Made by a program: the position numbers and the translations under genes. Shown one piece after another: positions 8,666 through 16,659 of a stretch of 64,000 bases of DNA. Each line of letters opens with the position of its first letter. The stretch's first letter is position 1. Source of the stretch: Thermobaculum terrenum ATCC BAA-798 (GTDB lineage: Bacteria > Chloroflexota > Chloroflexia > Thermobaculales > Thermobaculaceae); assembly GCF_000025005.1 (NCBI RefSeq), contig NC_013526.1:744001-808000 (forward strand). Reading direction: 5' to 3'. The notes under the pieces were generated by a model. It was not told where the DNA came from, searched no databases, and was given only the letters and a program-made list of their open reading frames with translations.

Positions 8666-8914
8666 ATGACAAGCAAGCACACCGAAGTCCTGATCGTACC
8701 CGACATGTCCTGCAGCCACTGCGTGAGCAGGGTGGATAGGGCGCTGAGGAGCCTAGAGGGCGTCGAAGGCGTCTCGGTGGACCTGGACTCGAAGCGGGTC
8801 ACCGTCCAGTTCGATCCCTCCGTCACCTCCCTGGAGAAGATAGAGGCCGAGTTGGAGGCCATAGGTTACCCTAGTGCCGGGAGAGGAGTTACGGATGGCT
8901 CACCACGCACATGA
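8666..8914 (+). CDS. copZ: CopZ-like copper chaperone (heavy-metal-associated domain)
   Basis: This 82-residue cytosolic metallochaperone has a ferredoxin-like HMA fold. The metal motif is MSCSHC with Cys16 and Cys19, in the usual first loop, followed by a standard HMA pattern (VSRVDRALRSLEGVEGVSVDLDSKRVTVQF and an EAIGY end). It would carry Cu(I) to the P-type ATPase encoded next; the genes overlap by about 20 bases. The start ATG follows GTGAGGAGG. It is divergent from csoR and the shared 86-base intergenic region probably holds the copper-responsive operator. Confidence 0.95.
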   Translation: MTSKHTEVLIVPDMSCSHCVSRVDRALRSLEGVEGVSVDLDSKRVTVQFDPSVTSLEKIEAELEAIGYPSAGRGVTDGSPRT

Positions 8915-10979
8915 CACACACCAAGCATCTGGACACACCCATCATGAGATGAGGCACGAGGGGCACCCACATGGAGGTGCGGAGCACGGGCGCGGCACGC
9001 ACGATGCGCACGCAGGCCACTCGGAGGCCGCCTTTGCCCGGGTCTTCTGGGTATCGCTGATCCTCACGATCCCCGTGCTGCTCTACTCCGACCTTCTGCA
9101 GCACATCCTGGGATACTCCGCACCCACGTTTACGGGATCTAGCTGGCTGGCGCCCGTCCTGTCCAGCGTCATCTACTGGTACTGCGGCTGGGTCTTCCTG
9201 AGGGGAGCGGTCTCGGAGGTCGGTCAGGGGCGTCCAGGCATGATGACGCTGGTGGCGCTCGCCATAACCACCGCCTACTTCTACAGCCTCGCGGTCACCT
9301 TTGGGATCCTGCGCGGGATGCCCTTCTATTTCGAGCTCGCCACCCTCGTCACGATCATGCTCCTTGGCCACTGGATGGAGATGAGGGCCATAGGCAGGGC
9401 GCAGAGCGCGCTGGAGGAGCTGGCGAAGCTGCTGCCCGATACGGCCGAGCGTCTGGTGGGCGAGGAGACCGAGGAGGTGCCCGTAGCGGAGCTGCGCGTG
9501 GGGGACCTGGTCCTGGTGCGCCCGGGGGCCCGCGTGCCGGCCGACGGCCAAGTCGAGGGCGGCCGCAGCTCCCTCGACGAGAGCATGATCACCGGCGAGT
9601 CCAGGCCGGTGCACAAGGAGGAGGGAGATGAGGTGGTCGCCGGCACGGTCAACGTGGGCGACGGAGCCCTGCGGGTGAGGGTCACCCGCGTGGGCGAGGA
9701 TACGGTCCTCTCCGGGATCATGAGGCTGGTGCGCGAGGCACAGGCGAGCAAGGGCAGGGCGCAGGTGCTCGCCGACAGGGCTGCCTACTGGCTGACGATC
9801 GTCGCGGTGGCGGTGGCCGTTATCACGTTCGCGATCTGGCTGTCGGTCAGGGGGTTGGACAACTACACCATCGAGAGGGTGGTCTCAACATTGGTCATCG
9901 CGTGCCCCCATGCGCTGGGGCTGGCCATCCCCCTGGTGGTGGCGATATCCACCACGATGGCGGCCCGCAGCGGCATCCTGGTCCGGGACAGGGCTGCGCT
10001 CGAGCGGGCCAGGAACGTGGACGTGGTCGTGTTCGACAAGACCGGGACCCTGACCCTGGGACGTCAGGGACTGGTCGACATGACCACGGTGCAGGGCTTC
10101 GATGCGGAGGCGGCGCTCTCGCTGGCGGCATCCGTCGAGCAGGAGAGCGAGCACGCCGTGGCGAGGGCCCTGGTGGCCGCGGCCAGAGACAGGGGGCTGC
10201 CCCTGCAGCGCGCGGAGGACTTTCGTGCCCTCCCGGGCAGGGGCGTCAGCGCCAGGGTGGATGGTCGCCAGGTACAGGTGGGAGGCCCAGGGCTGCTCGA
10301 GCAGGCGGGGATCGCCCTGCCTGAGGAGTTATCGGCCAAGGCCAAGGAGTGGGGTGGGCACGGGCAGACCGTGGTCTACCTGGTGGTGGACGACGAGCCC
10401 GTGGCAGCCTTCTCACTGGCCGACGTCGTGCGCCCCGAGAGCTTCGAGGCCGTGAAGACCCTCACCGGGATGGGGGTAAAGGTCTCCATGCTGACTGGGG
10501 ACTCCGAGGCGGTGGCCCGGTGGGTAGCCTCCCAGCTGGGGATAGCGGAGTACTTCGCAGGGGTGCTGCCCGAGCACAAGCACGAGAAGATCCTCGAGCT
10601 GCGATCGCAGGGGCTGGTGGTCGCCATGGTGGGCGATGGGGTCAACGACGCCCCCGCGCTGGCGCAGGCCGACGTGGGTATAGCGATAGGTGCGGGCACG
10701 GACGTGGCCCGCGCCTCGGCGGCGATCGTGCTGGTGCGGGACGACCCCCGGGACGTGGCCAGGGTCATAACGCTGAGCCGAGCCAGCTACAGGAAGATGG
10801 TGCAGAACCTGGCCTGGGCCGCGGGGTACAACCTGGTAGCCCTGCCGCTGGCCGCGGGCGTGCTGGCTCCCTGGGGACTGGTGCTCCCCCCGGCGTTGGG
10901 AGCCCTGCTGATGTCGCTCAGCACCATAGCCGTAGCGCTCAACGCGCAGCTCCTGCGCAGGCAGGTCCCCAGCAGATAG
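8895..10979 (+). CDS. copB: CopB-type (P1B-3) copper-exporting P-type ATPase
   Basis: This protein of 694 residues pumps copper, and probably silver, out across the membrane. The N-terminus is His-rich (about residues 1-45) in place of Cys-type HMA domains, and the membrane metal motif is CPH (Cys337), both hallmarks of the P1B-3/CopB group. The TGES actuator loop, DKTGT phosphorylation site (Asp381), TGDS and GDGVNDAP motifs are all intact. The usual SEHP motif reads SEHA. I prefer the ATG at 8895, which has GGAGAGG at good spacing, over a GTG at 8874. It forms an operon with copZ. Two hairpins follow the stop codon. Confidence 0.95.
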   Translation: MAHHAHDTHQASGHTHHEMRHEGHPHGGAEHGRGTHDAHAGHSEAAFARVFWVSLILTIPVLLYSDLLQHILGYSAPTFTGSSWLAPVLSSVIYWYCGWVFLRGAVSEVGQGRPGMMTLVALAITTAYFYSLAVTFGILRGMPFYFELATLVTIMLLGHWMEMRAIGRAQSALEELAKLLPDTAERLVGEETEEVPVAELRVGDLVLVRPGARVPADGQVEGGRSSLDESMITGESRPVHKEEGDEVVAGTVNVGDGALRVRVTRVGEDTVLSGIMRLVREAQASKGRAQVLADRAAYWLTIVAVAVAVITFAIWLSVRGLDNYTIERVVSTLVIACPHALGLAIPLVVAISTTMAARSGILVRDRAALERARNVDVVVFDKTGTLTLGRQGLVDMTTVQGFDAEAALSLAASVEQESEHAVARALVAAARDRGLPLQRAEDFRALPGRGVSARVDGRQVQVGGPGLLEQAGIALPEELSAKAKEWGGHGQTVVYLVVDDEPVAAFSLADVVRPESFEAVKTLTGMGVKVSMLTGDSEAVARWVASQLGIAEYFAGVLPEHKHEKILELRSQGLVVAMVGDGVNDAPALAQADVGIAIGAGTDVARASAAIVLVRDDPRDVARVITLSRASYRKMVQNLAWAAGYNLVALPLAAGVLAPWGLVLPPALGALLMSLSTIAVALNAQLLRRQVPSR

Positions 10980-10993
10980 CCCAACGGCGTAAG

Positions 10994-11026
10994 CTGGCTG
11001 GAGGGTTCCCTGGTCCCTCCAGCTAG
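10994..11026 (+). terminator. Hairpin after copB
   Basis: CTGGCTGGAGGG (10994-11005) pairs with CCCTCCAGCTAG (11015-11026) with one mismatch and a 9-base loop. A second perfect 8-base stem, GCATCGTG (11030-11037) with CACGATGC (11043-11050), follows at once. No T-tract is present. The pair probably ends the copZ-copB transcript and also faces the convergent pcm gene. Confidence 0.55.
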
Positions 11027-11107
11027 TCGGCATCGTGCTCGCCACGATGCTAAGGCCGGCGCGCGGGCCACGTACAGCATAGTCGCCCCGGGCGGAAGCT
11101 GCCCCAA

Positions 11108-11773
11108 CTAACGAGCCCCATTACCCGACCGCTCTGGAGGGAAGCCGTACCTCCCGTACAGCCGGACGAAGTGAGCCCCGATGACCGTGCGCCGGCGCAC
11201 CAGCCCCTCCGGCCTCTGCTCGAACAAAGCGACCTCCTCCTGGCCGCCGGGGCCTATGGGCTGCACAAGCCTGCCGCCGACGGCCAGCTGCTCCACGAGG
11301 GGCGGGGGTACCGCCGGGAACGCGGCGGAGACGAGGATCGCATCGAACGGGGAGTGCTCGGGGAGCCCCAGAGTGCCGTCCCCCACCACGACCTGGGCGT
11401 TCCCAACGCCCTGCCTCGCCAGGTTGGCCCTCGCCACCTCCGCGATATCGGGCCAGCGCTCCATGCTCCACACGCACCTGGACAAGTAGGCCAGCAGCGC
11501 CGTCTGGAAACCGTAGCCCGTACCCACCTCGAGCACCTTCTCCGAACCCTTCAGCTCGAGCGCCTCGATCATCTTGGCGACGAGGGATGGCTGCGTGGTC
11601 ACCTGCCCGTGCGGGATCGGCAGGGGCTCATCGTAGTAAGCGCGCTCCACCAGGTACGGGGGCACGAACCCGGCCCTGGGCACCCTGCGCAGCGCTTCGA
11701 GCACCCGCGGGTCGCGCACGCCCGCGGCCATCACTTGGCGGACGAGGTCCTCCTGATCGGGATGTGCCGGCAT
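11108..11773 (-). CDS. pcm: Protein-L-isoaspartate O-methyltransferase
   Basis: This 221-residue protein repairs damaged proteins: it methylates isoaspartyl residues with S-adenosylmethionine so that they can revert to aspartate. It shows the family features in order: RVPRAGFVPPYLVERAYYDEPLPI, the GQVTTQPSLVAKM substrate loop, the SAM-binding motif I (VLEVGTGYGFQTALLA) and GDGTLGLPEHSPFDAILVSAA. Length is typical. The gene is divergent from the Erm-like gene and convergent with copB. Nothing in the sequence marks special regulation. Confidence 0.95.
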   Translation of the reverse strand: MPAHPDQEDLVRQVMAAGVRDPRVLEALRRVPRAGFVPPYLVERAYYDEPLPIPHGQVTTQPSLVAKMIEALELKGSEKVLEVGTGYGFQTALLAYLSRCVWSMERWPDIAEVARANLARQGVGNAQVVVGDGTLGLPEHSPFDAILVSAAFPAVPPPLVEQLAVGGRLVQPIGPGGQEEVALFEQRPEGLVRRRTVIGAHFVRLYGRYGFPPERSGNGAR

Positions 11774-11823
11774 ACAGCGACATTATCCATACTGCGCCCT
11801 GAGCATGCAACCCACCACAGGGC

Positions 11824-11852
11824 TTGCCCAGGACGAGGCTTGCCCTTATAAT
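11824..11852 (+). promoter_or_regulatory. Promoter of the Erm-like gene
   Basis: TTGCCC (11824-11829), a 17-base spacer and a perfect TATAAT (11847-11852). The predicted transcript begins near 11859, so translation must start downstream of that point. Confidence 0.65.
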
Positions 11853-11908
11853 GGGGAGGTCTTGTAGCTGGCAATTCAGTAACGCACTTTGCAGGGAGGT
11901 AAGGGACT

Positions 11909-12846
11909 ATGGCAGGGGTAATCCGCTGGGTAACCAGGGCCCGTACCAGGGCCGCGGGCGCGGGGAGCAGCAACGGTCTCAAGCTCACAGCTTTCTGTCC
12001 CAAAACTTCCTGCGAAGTCGCCAGCTCGTCGACTACCTGCTCCAAAGCTCCGATATAGGTCCTGAAGACATCGTCTACGAGATCGGACCAGGTCGCGGGA
12101 TCATCACCGAGCGATTGGCCCGTCGCTGCCGGGAGGTGGTGGCGATCGAGAAAGACCCCTCTCTGGTGGCGCGGCTGCGGACCGAGCTCGCCGACCTGCC
12201 GAACGTGCTCGTCCTGGAGGGGGATTTCCTGGAGCACGATCTGCCCAGGAGCCGTTACAAGGTGTTCTCCAACCCACCCTTCAGCATCACGGCGCAGATC
12301 GTGCAGAAGCTCACCGGCGCGCCACGCCCGCCGGAGGATACATATTTAATTGTGCAGCAGGAGGCTGCTTGGAGGTACCTGGGCACTCCCCGTGAGACGC
12401 TCTCCTCGGTGCTGCTGAAGGCGGACTTTGTGCCCTCGATCACCTATCGCTTCCGGCGCGAGGACTTCCATCCGCACCCCGGCGTCGAGGTGGTCATGCT
12501 GCGGTTGCTCCGCAGGGAGGCGGATCCCTTGCCGTCTGGGATGCGGCAGGTGTATCGGGATTTCGTCACCTACGGTTTCACGGCGTGGCGGCCGTCCCTC
12601 AAGGAGACGCTCGGCCCGCTCTTTGCCAGGAGCGGAGTCGACCGCCTGTGGAAGAGGTTGGACCTTCGGCCCGATGCGACCCCGACGTCCCTGGCTTTCG
12701 AGCAGTGGCTGGGGCTGTTCTACTCCTACCTGCTGCTGGAGTATCCTCGAGGCAAGCACCTCTTCTCGGGAGCCGAGGACAGGCTGCGCGCCCAACAGGC
12801 GCACCTGGATAAGCCCCGCCGGACCCGTATCCGGCGGGATCAATAA
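11909..12846 (+). CDS. Erm-like 23S rRNA (adenine-N6) dimethyltransferase, frame break near the start
   Basis: The enzyme would methylate A2058 of 23S rRNA and so confer macrolide-lincosamide-streptogramin B resistance. It has a basic Arg/Gly/Gln-rich N-terminal tail, the QNFL motif, SAM motif I (VYEIGPGRGIIT), DFLEHDLP, and catalytic motif IV as SNPPF. NPPF/NIPF forms mark the actinobacterial Erm group rather than KsgA (NLPY). The main frame, open from before 11851, has no ATG, GTG or TTG after the predicted transcription start. The only ATG with a ribosome-binding site (GGGAGGT, ATG at 11909) is one base out of frame; a missing G in ATGGC would restore MGRGNPLGNQ. The C-terminus is complete. 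The frame break may be a sequencing error, a real lesion or a control device. Confidence 0.85.
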
Positions 12847-12863
12847 CCTTGGAGGTGAGCGAA

Positions 12864-13751
12864 TTGACTTTGCAAGGGCTATGGCGAGGGCCACTGTCTG
12901 GGCTGATGGCCACCGCAGGGGACGAGGACTGGGCATCCCTGCTGAGCGAGATCGCATGGCAGGTGCGCCAGATGCTGGGCAGGGAGCCGCTCTCCGCCCA
13001 CGCCGCGGACGTCAGCCTACTGCTGGTGGGCTCGGCCGCGCTCGGCGTGGTGGACGAGGTCTCGGACGTGGATCTGCAGTTGGTGTGCCGGGAGCAGCTG
13101 GTCGAGGAGCTCAAGCGCTCCCATCGGGAGCTAGGGATCGTGGGCGCGGAGGAAGATCTATTCGTAGAGCTCAAGCTGCGGGGCGGCCGCGGCGGGCACT
13201 ACACCCTGCGGACCGTGGAATCGCTGGCCGAGGAGCTGGCAAGGGGTGAGGACTCGGCCCTGTGGCTGGCGGCCACGGCTTGCGCCCTGCACGACCCGAT
13301 CGAAGTAGCCGGGCTCCTCTCGCAGCACTACCCCTTGAGAGAGGAAGCGTGGCTGCAGCGATGCCGATCGACCTATGTGGCCTTCCGACAGGCAAGCAGG
13401 GTCATGGACAACGCTGCCGAGCGCGGCGACGGGTGGGCGCTGCTCTGGGCCACCACAGAGGCCCTGCGTCAGGCCCACAGGTGCGCGCTGGCCGTGGACG
13501 GGGTGCCGGCGCCCTACGACAAGTGGCTGCACGCGGTGGCCACCAGGTTCCCCACCGGGGCCGCCGTAGCGCAGGCCGCGGACGCCTGCCTGCGGTGGTT
13601 GCCCAACGGCTCCGCCCCTCAACCCCTGCCTCACAAGGAGCACCCCCTCGTGCGAGCCGTGGAGGAGGTCCGCAGGGTGCTGATCGCGGCCCTGCACGGG
13701 CGCGGCATCCACACGCCCTGGATCACCCATTGGTGGAGGCACATGGGGTAG
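12864..13751 (+). CDS. Nucleotidyltransferase-fold protein
   Basis: This protein of 295 residues has an N-terminal polymerase-beta-type nucleotidyltransferase core: the GS motif and paired Asp in LLVGSAALGVVDEVSDVDLQLV (about residues 52-73) and a third acidic residue in LFVELKL (about 97-103). The helical C-terminal half (about 165-295) resembles substrate-binding regions of aminoglycoside or small-molecule nucleotidyltransferases. The start is the TTG at 12864, which follows GGAGGTGAG; an upstream TTG lies before that site. It begins 17 bases after the Erm-like gene and is probably co-transcribed with it. It may modify an antibiotic, a nucleotide or a tRNA; the target cannot be read from the sequence. 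Confidence 0.8.
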   Translation: MTLQGLWRGPLSGLMATAGDEDWASLLSEIAWQVRQMLGREPLSAHAADVSLLLVGSAALGVVDEVSDVDLQLVCREQLVEELKRSHRELGIVGAEEDLFVELKLRGGRGGHYTLRTVESLAEELARGEDSALWLAATACALHDPIEVAGLLSQHYPLREEAWLQRCRSTYVAFRQASRVMDNAAERGDGWALLWATTEALRQAHRCALAVDGVPAPYDKWLHAVATRFPTGAAVAQAADACLRWLPNGSAPQPLPHKEHPLVRAVEEVRRVLIAALHGRGIHTPWITHWWRHMG

Positions 13752-13788
13752 CACCAAGAGCTTGCTCGGCAGCGCGCGGCAACGATTT

Positions 13789-13797
13789 GTATATACT
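13789..13797 (+). promoter_or_regulatory. GTATATAC operator over the -10 box of the beta-mannosidase gene
   Basis: GTATATAC (13789-13796) is identical to the site at the gntR promoter and overlaps TATACT (13792-13797), the best -10 box upstream of the beta-mannosidase. No good -35 box is visible at 17 bases. A GntR-type repressor bound here would block the promoter directly. Confidence 0.55.
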
Positions 13798-13838
13798 GTA
13801 GTTTGTAGCCAAGACGAACACACTCCAAGAGGTTGAAG

Positions 13839-16298
13839 ATGATCGCACAGGTGCTATCTGACAACTGGCAACTGAGGCAGCGTTCTCCGAGGGCAACGCT
13901 GGAGGAGGACCTTGCATCCCACAAGGGCTGGATACCCGCGACCGTCCCTGGCTACGTCCACCAGGACCTGATGCGCGAGGGCGTCATACCGGACCCGTTC
14001 GTCGGGCTGGCGGAGCTCGAGGTCCAGTGGGTGGGCGACGCCGACTGGCTGTACAGGTGCACCTTCGAGGTGGACGACGAGCTGCTGCGCATGCCCTACG
14101 TGGATCTCTGCTGCGACGGGCTGGACACGTTCGCCACCGTATGGCTCAACGGGCAGGAGGTGCTCCACAGCGACAACCAGTTCGTGCCCCACAGGGCGGC
14201 GGTCCGGGAGATCCTCCGGGAGGGGAGCAACGAGCTGTGGATACTGTTCGAGTCGCCACTGCGGGCGGGGCGTAGGCTCCAGGAGCAGCACGGCGAGATG
14301 AGGGCCTGGAACGGCGATCCCAGCCGCGTGTACGTTCGCAAGGCGGGCTACCACTACGGGTGGGACTGGGGGCCGACGCTGCTGGCGATCGGCCCCTGGC
14401 GAGAGATCAGGCTGGAGGGCTACAGCGCCAGGATAGACACCGTGAGGATCCTGCACGAGGTGGCCCCGGACCTATCCTCGGCGGCGGTCAGGCTGTACCT
14501 TGGGCTGGAGGGGGACCTGGAGGGCCGCGAGGTGCTTGTGCGCCTGCTGGATCCCGAGGGGCACCCAGCGCACACCGACCTGATAGTGGCGCGCAACCAC
14601 ATCGAGCACGAGTTCGACCTGCAGTTCCCACACCTGTGGTGGCCACGAGGTCACGGCCCACAGCAGCTGTACACCCTGCAGGTGAGCGTGCGCGAGGGCG
14701 AGGCCACGCTCGCCAGCCGCACCCTGCGCACGGGCTTCCGCCGACTGCGGCTCCTGCAGGAGCCGGTGAAGGGGGAGGAGGGTAGCAGCTTCACCTTCGA
14801 GATCAACAACGTGCCCCTGTTCTGTGGAGGGTACAACTGGATACCCGCGGACTCCTTCACCACGCGGGTGGACCGCCGGAGGTACGAGCGCTGGCTGAGG
14901 TTGGCCGCGGAGGGCAACGCCACCATGCTGCGCGTATGGGGCGGCGGGATCTACGAGGCCGATGCCTTCTACGAGCTGTGCGATGAGCTGGGACTGCTCG
15001 TCTGGCAGGACTTCATGTTCGCCTGCGGGATGTACCCTGCCCATGAGGAGTTCCTCCAGAGCGTCCGCAGGGAGGCGGAGTCGGCCATCACTCGGCTCCA
15101 TGTGCACCCTTCCATAGTGATTTGGTGCGGCAACAACGAGGACTACCAGGTGGCACAATCCATTGGTGCCTACGACCCCGACATCTCGCCGGAGGAGGCC
15201 CGGGACACCTTTCCTGGCCGCATGATCTACGAGCGCGTGCTCCCCGAGGTGTGCGCCAGGCTGGATCCGAGCCGTCCGTACTGGCCGGGCAGCCCGTACG
15301 CGGGCGCGGACCCCAACGACCCCACGCAGGGCGACCGCCACGTGTGGGAGGTGTGGCACGGCCAGCTGGCGCCCTACCAGCGGTATCCCAGCTTCAGGTC
15401 GCGCTTCGTGAGCGAGTTCGGGATGCAGGCCCTGCCCTCCCGGCGCACCATCGAGGCTTTCGCTCCTCCTTCCGAGCGCTACCCAGAGAGCCGGACGCTC
15501 GACCACCACAACAAAGCCCAGGACGGCCCCAGGAGGATAGCGGTCTACCTCTCGGACAACCTGCGCGCGCCGTGTGGCCTGGCGGAAGCGGTGTACGCCA
15601 CGCAGCTGGTGCAGGCCGAGGCCCTGGCGGCCGGGATCCGCGGGTGGCGCAGGGAGTGGAGGGGCAGGGGGAGGTACGGCTGCAGCGGCGCGCTCGTCTG
15701 GCAGCTCAACGACTGCTGGCCGGTCACGAGCTGGGCGGTGGCGGACTACTACCTCCGGCCCAAGGCCGCCTACTACGTGGTGCGGCGGGAGCTCGCGCCC
15801 ATCACCATAGGCTACAGCCGGGAGGGCTCCAGGCTGCAGCTGTGGTGCTCCAACCTCACGGGCGAGCCGTTCTCCGGGCAGCTGGAGGTCACCCAGTGGT
15901 CCCTGCAGGGGGAGAAGATCCTGCAGACTTCCCTGGAGGTCAACGCCCCCGCGTACGGCAGCGTGGAGCTGGGGGAGGCCCACGTGCACGCCTTCCGCAC
16001 CACCGTGGTGGGCCTCCGCCTGCTGGCCGGCGGGAGCGTGATCGCCAGGGCGGCCTCATGGCCGGAGCCCCTCAAGTACCTGCACCTGCCCAAGGGCGGG
16101 CTGGATGTAGCGGTCGACGGGCAGAGGCTGAGGCTGCGCGCCACAAGGCCCCTCAAGGGCGTGCTCCTCGAGGCCGAGGGGGACGTCACCTGGAGCGACA
16201 ACGCCCTCGACCTGTTGCCCGAGGACGAGCAGGTGGTGGTCGCCGAGGGCCTCGAGGGCGAGATCCAGGTGCGCTACCTCGGAGATACCTGGAATTGA
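13839..16298 (+). CDS. Beta-mannosidase, glycoside hydrolase family 2
   Basis: This protein of 819 residues releases mannose from the non-reducing end of beta-mannosides, with retention. The GH2 layout is clear: a sugar-binding jelly roll (about 1-190, with GWIPATVPGYVHQDLM), an immunoglobulin-like domain, then the TIM barrel. The acid/base is Glu434 in WCGNNE and the nucleophile is Glu526 in SEFG; WGGGIYE and WQDF are typical of beta-mannosidases rather than beta-galactosidases. No signal peptide is visible, so it probably acts in the cytoplasm on imported oligosaccharides. I chose the ATG at 13839 (AGAGG six bases upstream). The GTATATAC operator in front links it to the GntR gene and ABC importer near 1-3.7 kb. 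Confidence 0.95.
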   Translation: MIAQVLSDNWQLRQRSPRATLEEDLASHKGWIPATVPGYVHQDLMREGVIPDPFVGLAELEVQWVGDADWLYRCTFEVDDELLRMPYVDLCCDGLDTFATVWLNGQEVLHSDNQFVPHRAAVREILREGSNELWILFESPLRAGRRLQEQHGEMRAWNGDPSRVYVRKAGYHYGWDWGPTLLAIGPWREIRLEGYSARIDTVRILHEVAPDLSSAAVRLYLGLEGDLEGREVLVRLLDPEGHPAHTDLIVARNHIEHEFDLQFPHLWWPRGHGPQQLYTLQVSVREGEATLASRTLRTGFRRLRLLQEPVKGEEGSSFTFEINNVPLFCGGYNWIPADSFTTRVDRRRYERWLRLAAEGNATMLRVWGGGIYEADAFYELCDELGLLVWQDFMFACGMYPAHEEFLQSVRREAESAITRLHVHPSIVIWCGNNEDYQVAQSIGAYDPDISPEEARDTFPGRMIYERVLPEVCARLDPSRPYWPGSPYAGADPNDPTQGDRHVWEVWHGQLAPYQRYPSFRSRFVSEFGMQALPSRRTIEAFAPPSERYPESRTLDHHNKAQDGPRRIAVYLSDNLRAPCGLAEAVYATQLVQAEALAAGIRGWRREWRGRGRYGCSGALVWQLNDCWPVTSWAVADYYLRPKAAYYVVRRELAPITIGYSREGSRLQLWCSNLTGEPFSGQLEVTQWSLQGEKILQTSLEVNAPAYGSVELGEAHVHAFRTTVVGLRLLAGGSVIARAASWPEPLKYLHLPKGGLDVAVDGQRLRLRATRPLKGVLLEAEGDVTWSDNALDLLPEDEQVVVAEGLEGEIQVRYLGDTWN

Positions 16299-16300
16299 GT

Positions 16301-16329
16301 TTGCATGTTATGTCGAGTGTTGCTATAAT
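16301..16329 (+). promoter_or_regulatory. Promoter in front of the hairpin-rich non-coding region
   Basis: TTGCAT (16301-16306), a 17-base spacer and a perfect TATAAT (16324-16329), right after the beta-mannosidase stop codon. The next coding sequence begins only at 16660, so this promoter makes a long untranslated leader or a separate RNA. Confidence 0.65.
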
Positions 16330-16335
16330 AATAGC

Positions 16336-16530
16336 GGATCCCAACTCATTCCCCCCTCCTTGACTCCCGGCTCCCCCAGGCCGGGAGGCCAGCGCCGACG
16401 GGTGCCCCCTCCTCACCCGTCGGCGCGGAGGCCCCTCCCAAGGAATCTACCGTACACCTCCCGCCTAAAACAGCGGGAGGAGCAGTCCGCCACTCCTGCT
16501 CCTCCATATCTATGAGGGATGTCATATAAT
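16336..16530 (+). ncRNA. Candidate structured RNA with four strong hairpins
   Basis: Downstream of the promoter four stems occur in a row. CTCCCGGC (16364-16371) pairs with 16380-16387. A perfect 13-base stem joins 16392-16404 to 16414-16426. CCTCCCGC (16457-16464) pairs with 16473-16480. GGAGGAGCAG (16476-16485) pairs with 16496-16505. The third and fourth stems share 16476-16480 and so exclude each other, as in an attenuator or riboswitch. No open frame with a ribosome-binding site is present. It does not match SRP, 6S, tmRNA, RNase P or any riboswitch I know. It may be the leader of the PH-domain gene or an independent RNA. Confidence 0.45.
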
Positions 16531-16659
16531 TCCGCTGTCCAATCTGAGGTTAGCACAAAGCCCCTGCAGGTACCATAAGCCATTTGGCTTAGTCTGGATA
16601 TGCAACTTTGCTTAACCCAGCTTGCCTCGGGGCCAGCCGGCATCTATCCTTATATCAGG

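Noticed and set aside
11909-12058. The 49-codon frame at the Erm ATG as a true macrolide-sensing leader peptide
   Set aside because: It overlaps the enzyme's conserved region rather than preceding it, unlike known Erm leaders; a missing base is the simpler reading. It is kept only as an alternative within the finding.
11851-12846. KsgA (16S rRNA dimethyltransferase) as the identity of the Erm-like gene
   Set aside because: Motif IV is NPPF and the N-terminal tail is basic and Gly/Gln-rich, as in actinobacterial Erm proteins; KsgA has NLPY.
16336-16530. SRP RNA, 6S RNA, tmRNA or RNase P RNA as the identity of the hairpin region
   Set aside because: The diagnostic conserved cores of these RNAs are not present; only the strength of the stems suggested them.
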